Source: Symbiodinium natans (taxonomy: Eukaryota; Sar; Dinophyceae; Suessiales; Symbiodiniaceae). From it: DNA of 54,509 bases. A program made the position numbers and the translations under genes. Positions 50,950 through 54,509 of this stretch are shown piece by piece; position 1 is the first letter of the stretch; each line of letters opens with the position of its first letter. Under the pieces are notes generated by a model, which was not told the origin of the DNA, did not search any database, and worked only from the letters and a program-made list of their open reading frames with translations. The stretch is taken from contig CAJNDS010000101.1 of the NCBI GenBank assembly GCA_905221605.1, forward strand, positions 176,208 through 230,716. Reading direction: 5' to 3'.

Positions 50950-51822
50950 ATGGTGTTGGCAGTGTCCGTGGCTTTGCTAAGCGGGCAGTGCGTGTCCGTT
51001 GAAGTCACAGACGAGGCGTCCATAAACGAAGTACGGCAAGTTGCACAGGCGAAGATGGGGCGCACCTTGATTGCCTTGCTTTCACCTTTTGGGGTACAAC
51101 TGGATCCCATCAGCACTGTTGCCCAAAGCGGCTTGCAAGACGGAACTGTCCTGGGTGCCATCGCAAAGGCTGGTCCCAAGCTACAGTCCCACCGGAAGGC
51201 TAGTACCTTTGCTGCCATTCGCGCCGATGGGTCAGTTGTAACCTGGGGCCATCGGTTTCATGGTGGAGACAGCCGACATGTGCGCGATCAGCTCTTAAAT
51301 GTGCATGATGTTTACGCGACTCACAAAGCCCTGGCAGCAGTGAAGGCAGATGGTTCTGTCATCGCATGGGGCCACGCAGATCATGGTGGCGACAGCTCAT
51401 CTGTCCAAGAAGACCTCCAGATGGTCAGGCATGTATTTGCCTCGATGCAAGCCTTTGCAGCCTTGAGGAGCGACAGAAGGGTTGTCACCTGGGGTAAGGC
51501 ATCCCATGGCGGAGATAGCCGACACCTGGCGCAAAAGCTTGTGGATGTCCGAGAAATATATTCCACAGAGGCCGCATTTGCGGCGGTTTTGGGTGACCGG
51601 ACCGTGGTGACTTGGGGCCATCAGGAGCAAGGTGGCGACTGCAGAGAAATCGCAGATGAGCTCGTCCAAGTTCGTGACATTGCAGCCTCTGGAAAGGCAT
51701 TTGCAGCCGTGCGTTACGATGGCACGGTCGTGAGCTGGGGACATCCTGAGTATGGAGGTGATAGCTCAGCAGTGAAGGACCGATGCAAACAATGGTTGAT
51801 ACCTGCTCCCCAACGATACTGA
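50950..51822 (+). CDS. Ubiquitin-like domain plus RCC1-type repeats
   Basis: 290 codons from the ATG at 50950, preceded by an acceptor-like ACTTTCAG. The first 75 or so residues (MVLAVSVALLSGQCVSVEVT, INEVRQVAQAKMGR, LQDGTVLGAIAK) look like a ubiquitin-like fold. Then come five repeats of about 51 residues of the form FAAIRADGSVVTWGHRFHGGDS, a variant of the RCC1/HERC blade sequence. Proteins of this build are abundant in Symbiodiniaceae and are often labelled HERC-like E3 ligases by similarity, but no HECT domain is seen here, so ligase activity is not supported. RCC1 proteins usually have seven blades; five here may mean a partial copy. It ends cleanly at a TGA. Confidence 0.75.
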   Translation: MVLAVSVALLSGQCVSVEVTDEASINEVRQVAQAKMGRTLIALLSPFGVQLDPISTVAQSGLQDGTVLGAIAKAGPKLQSHRKASTFAAIRADGSVVTWGHRFHGGDSRHVRDQLLNVHDVYATHKALAAVKADGSVIAWGHADHGGDSSSVQEDLQMVRHVFASMQAFAALRSDRRVVTWGKASHGGDSRHLAQKLVDVREIYSTEAAFAAVLGDRTVVTWGHQEQGGDCREIADELVQVRDIAASGKAFAAVRYDGTVVSWGHPEYGGDSSAVKDRCKQWLIPAPQRY

Positions 51823-52497
51823 AATTATTCGGGGTTTGTTGGCTAGTGGGCATGGTGGTAACATCGACATCAGCAGTGTTGGCAAAGGTTCGTCCCGGTT
51901 CATCCACAACTCTCACCCTTTGCTACTGAGTTATTGTCAGGTCAAGTTCAGTACGAGGGATGGGATGGCGACAGGATCCAAATCGAGCGAGCATTCAATC
52001 GAGGGAAGACATGCTCCGATGCGATTGACAGCAATGAGGTTCAAACATTCGGATTACAAACGCCACCTTAAAGAAGTGTTTGGTAGAAACTAGTGGAGCA
52101 CGAGACAGCATCGAGAGTCTGGTACAGCGCAAGACCTTGGCATGCGTGCGATTTCCAAGACGTCAGCCTGGCCGACGTTATCATCCTGCGGGCATGGGTG
52201 CTCCGGCCAATGGATGCTCTGGTAAGGAGAACTCGAGCGGGCTCGAAAAGCATCGTTGATTTGGGAGTTTTGTTTCGAATGGCTGGCTCGAATTTTCCAA
52301 GAGTCCCCAAAGCCTCAAATCCCGAAGACCAGAGCTGGCTCGATGATTTCAATAGAAATCTACACTTGTCCCCCCCCCCTCCCAACAGTCACGAAAGCTA
52401 GCCTCTCCGGGGCCGGGAATTCTTGTTGACTAATTTGTTAAAAAGCACTCGATGGCCTCAATCTCCGATACGGACGCATGTGGCGCGACCTAAGCGG
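51823..52497. other. Region downstream of the RCC1-type gene
   Basis: Contains short plus-strand frames (51836-52093 and 52093-52401) that may be further exons. Nothing is recognised. Confidence 0.35.
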
Positions 52498-52663
52498 AGG
52501 GGGGGGGGAGGGGCGGAGGAGGGGGGGGGGGGGGGGAGGAGGGAGGAGGGGGGAGGGGAGGAGGGGGGAGGGGGGGAGGGAGGGGGGCAGGGGGGGGTGG
52601 GGGTGGGGGGGGGGGGGGGGCGGTTGGGGGGGGGGGGTGGGGTGTGGGGGGGGGGGGGGGGGG
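52498..52663 (+). repeat. G-rich tract, G-quadruplex potential
   Basis: About 165 bases made almost wholly of G runs with occasional A, T or C. Frames through it are artefacts of composition. Confidence 0.9.
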
Positions 52664-52729
52664 TAAGAGGACACTTAAAGGCTATGCTGCACGTGCGTGC
52701 CTTGTAAACAAATACTTTACAAAGGAAAC

Positions 52730-52770
52730 GCCCGCAGAATAGACGCAACGCACCCGCAGAATAGACGCAA
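52730..52770 (+). repeat. Duplicated CCGCAGAATAGACG motif
   Basis: GCAGAATAGACG occurs twice here and once at about 53267-53278, so copies flank the minisatellite and lie between the two G-rich tracts. Confidence 0.75.
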
Positions 52771-52797
52771 GCACCCTGTCAGCGCACTGTGTCCTGG

Positions 52798-53010
52798 GCG
52801 GGGGCGCGGAGGGCGCGGAGGGCGCGGAGGGCGCGGAGGGCGCGGAGGGCGCGGAGGGCGCGGAGGGCGCGGCGGGCGCGGAGCGCGCGGAGCGTGCGGA
52901 GCGCGCGGAGGGCGCGGAGGGCGCGGAGGGCGCGGAGGGCGCGGAGGGTGCCGGAGGGTGCCGGAGGGCGCGGAGGGCGCGGAGGGCAGAGGGCGGAAAG
53001 GCGCGGAGGG
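52798..53010 (+). repeat. 9-bp GC minisatellite (GGCGCGGAG)n
   Basis: About 20 units with a few substitutions and GGGTGCCGGA variants at the right end. It yields long open frames on both strands that are not credible genes. Confidence 0.95.
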
Positions 53011-53309
53011 CGCGCGGCATCCACGTGTCCCCATATCCCCTGCCCATCAACCGAATGTCACTCTCCCCTTCCGCGCCGAACCCGTCCGTCAACCTCCATG
53101 CATGGTCCACGCCTCCCCACATCTCCAGCAAAATGTTCCGAACCCCCTTTCCGTCCGACCCTCCAAGGAGCGATCCGATAGAACGCCTTCCGCATTGAAG
53201 CGCCAAACGAGAACCCAATTTCAGAATTGGTTTTCGGGAAAAAATCCAAGAAAACAAAGAGCACACGCAGAATAGACGTTAAGCGTCCCAATTCCAAGCG
53301 CACGGGGCT

Positions 53310-53395
53310 GGGGTGGGGGGGGGGGGGGGGGAGGGGGTAAGGGGGAGGGGGGGCGGGGACTGGGGAGGGGAGGGGGGGGAGAGAGGGGGGGTTGG
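53310..53395 (+). repeat. Second G-rich tract
   Basis: Runs of G interrupted by A, T and single C, similar to 52498-52663. Confidence 0.9.
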
Positions 53396-53494
53396 GCCAG
53401 TTTCTCGATAAGAAGGGGGTGCCCCCAGGCCCCCATTCTTAACCAGTATTTTGTTTGATGTTGACAATGGTTGTTCTCGCACATATGCTTTTTT

Positions 53495-53787
53495 GCAACG
53501 CAAGCTCACATATGACAGAGTTGGTTCGATGCACATGTGCGGACTTCATGTGTGCAACATAGCTCATATATAGGATACACTTTCTACCGACAGCATGTCA
53601 ACATTGTCCAGTTAACTGGGTCGTGGTCGGGTTGTTTCTCATGCGAACCTGTACTTTGTTAAATGCTGAAATCGCACAACGCAAACTCATCCAGGATGCT
53701 GTTTGTTTGCTTGCTGTCTTGATGCGTGCAACGCAAGCTCACAGATGAGAGAGTTGGTTCGATGTATATGTGCTGCCTTCATGTGTC
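53495..53787 (+). repeat. Direct duplication, two copies 233 bp apart
   Basis: A segment of about 60 bases starting GCAACGCAAGCTCACA occurs at 53495-53554 and again at 53728-53787 with a few differences. A weak third copy of the start (CACAACGCAAACTCA) lies near 53674. Confidence 0.8.
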
Positions 53788-54488
53788 CGATACAGAAGCT
53801 AGGCACTAGCTTTCGTTCGCCCTGCTCTCAAGTCCCCATCGATGCCGAATGTTCAGTTTGCTTTGAAATTTCGAGCCGGCTTGGACTCTCCACAAAACAC
53901 CTAGCTTTCTCGGCCTCCTACATGCCAGAACTTATGGTTTTTTCTTTTTAACATCCAAGCCGACTCGATTACTCGCAAACTTCACAAGCCACCAGATCAA
54001 GAAAACCCAAGCCTGCTCGAACGTGCGAACGAAAACGAAATTGGGAGATCCATGGCCACCACTGTGAGGACAAGTTTCAGTATTAATTTGAAATTTCGAG
54101 AAGGCCTCAAAGTTTCGTGACCTGGTGCTCCAGAAACTCTTAATTTGGGGATCTATGACCCCCCTGGCATCAAAGATGCCACATTGGTTGAAAAGATTCT
54201 GGGCGGCTCGAGTTGTCGCGACTGATACTTCGAGCAAAGTGATGATGAACAACTCAATTCCATGAATCTCACTAGTTCCTTACGGTCTCCCTAATGACAT
54301 CATCTTTTGTTTTGTTATTCAACATAGCGAGCCTTATTTCTATTGGCTTGTTGTACTCACCACCTCCGAACGACTTGACACTTAGTTAGTTAATTTTAAC
54401 GCTACGCGACCCGCCTCGGCCCGGCCCAGCGCATCCGCGTGAGCGTGGTGATTCCGCAGCGCCCAAGTCGCTGGACCCCAAGCAATAA

Positions 54489-54509
54489 GGGTTGGGTTTA
54501 GGGTTTAGG
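54489..54509 (+). repeat. Start of telomeric repeats (TTTAGGG)
   Basis: The last 21 bases are one variant unit followed by TTTAGGG units. The G-rich strand runs toward the end of the window, as expected at a right chromosome end. Confidence 0.8.

Noticed and set aside
52423-52748. Gly-rich and Pro-rich frames
   Set aside because: Artefacts of the G homopolymer tract.
52697-53275. Long frames of about 190 codons on both strands
   Set aside because: They are produced by the 9-bp GC minisatellite; both strands are equally open and of low complexity.
1-54509. Relict spliced-leader sequence marking retroposed genes
   Set aside because: I looked for the dinoflagellate leader end (TTTTGGCTCAAG) on both strands by eye and found no copy; a computed search could still find diverged ones.

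Overview
The window looks like nuclear DNA of a dinoflagellate, most likely of the Symbiodiniaceae type. The last bases (54489-54509) are plant-type telomeric repeats (TTTAGGG) reading outward. A ubiquitin-like/RCC1-repeat gene of a kind common in these genomes lies at 50950-51822. Outside one block, coding-like pieces are short and bounded by splice-like signals, and microsatellites and homopolymer tracts are frequent. The organism assignment is inference. I found no rRNA, tRNA, CRISPR array or bacterial operon signal.

The remarkable part is 1.5-19.9 kb. Nine reading frames lie head to tail on the minus strand. In transcription order they are: ORF A (endonuclease, reverse transcriptase, C2H2 fingers and a ubiquitin-protease-like domain in one protein of about 1870 residues); ORF B (basic, unknown); ORF C (unknown); ORF D (dual-specificity phosphatase); ORF E (proline-rich); and ORFs F, G, H and I (four diverged copies of one unknown helical family, the last with a frameshift). 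I read this as one very large multi-gene non-LTR retroelement, or a gene island organised around one.

The array is punctuated by at least 23 copies of a small hairpin not explained by any feature class I know. Each has a conserved 17-nt core (minus strand GAGTGAGGTCNCCTCCT, itself a GAGG/CCTC mini-stem) between inverted arms whose sequence differs from copy to copy. Arms range from 3 bp up to about 16 bp with small bulges. A hairpin sits at or just after almost every stop codon and just before almost every start codon, so genes look like hairpin-ORF-hairpin cassettes. Six more copies lie inside ORFs A and C, read through in an open frame. In three genes the stop codon is the TGA inside the core. 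I found no confident copy between 20 and 54.5 kb.

From 20 to 54.5 kb the sequence is subtelomeric and mostly unresolved. It holds scattered candidate exons on both strands, a degenerate 21-bp tandem array (34.7-34.9 kb), a possible inverted-repeat element (47.8-48.4 kb), the RCC1-type gene, G-rich tracts, a GC-rich 9-bp minisatellite, a segmental duplication near 53.5-53.8 kb, and the telomere start.
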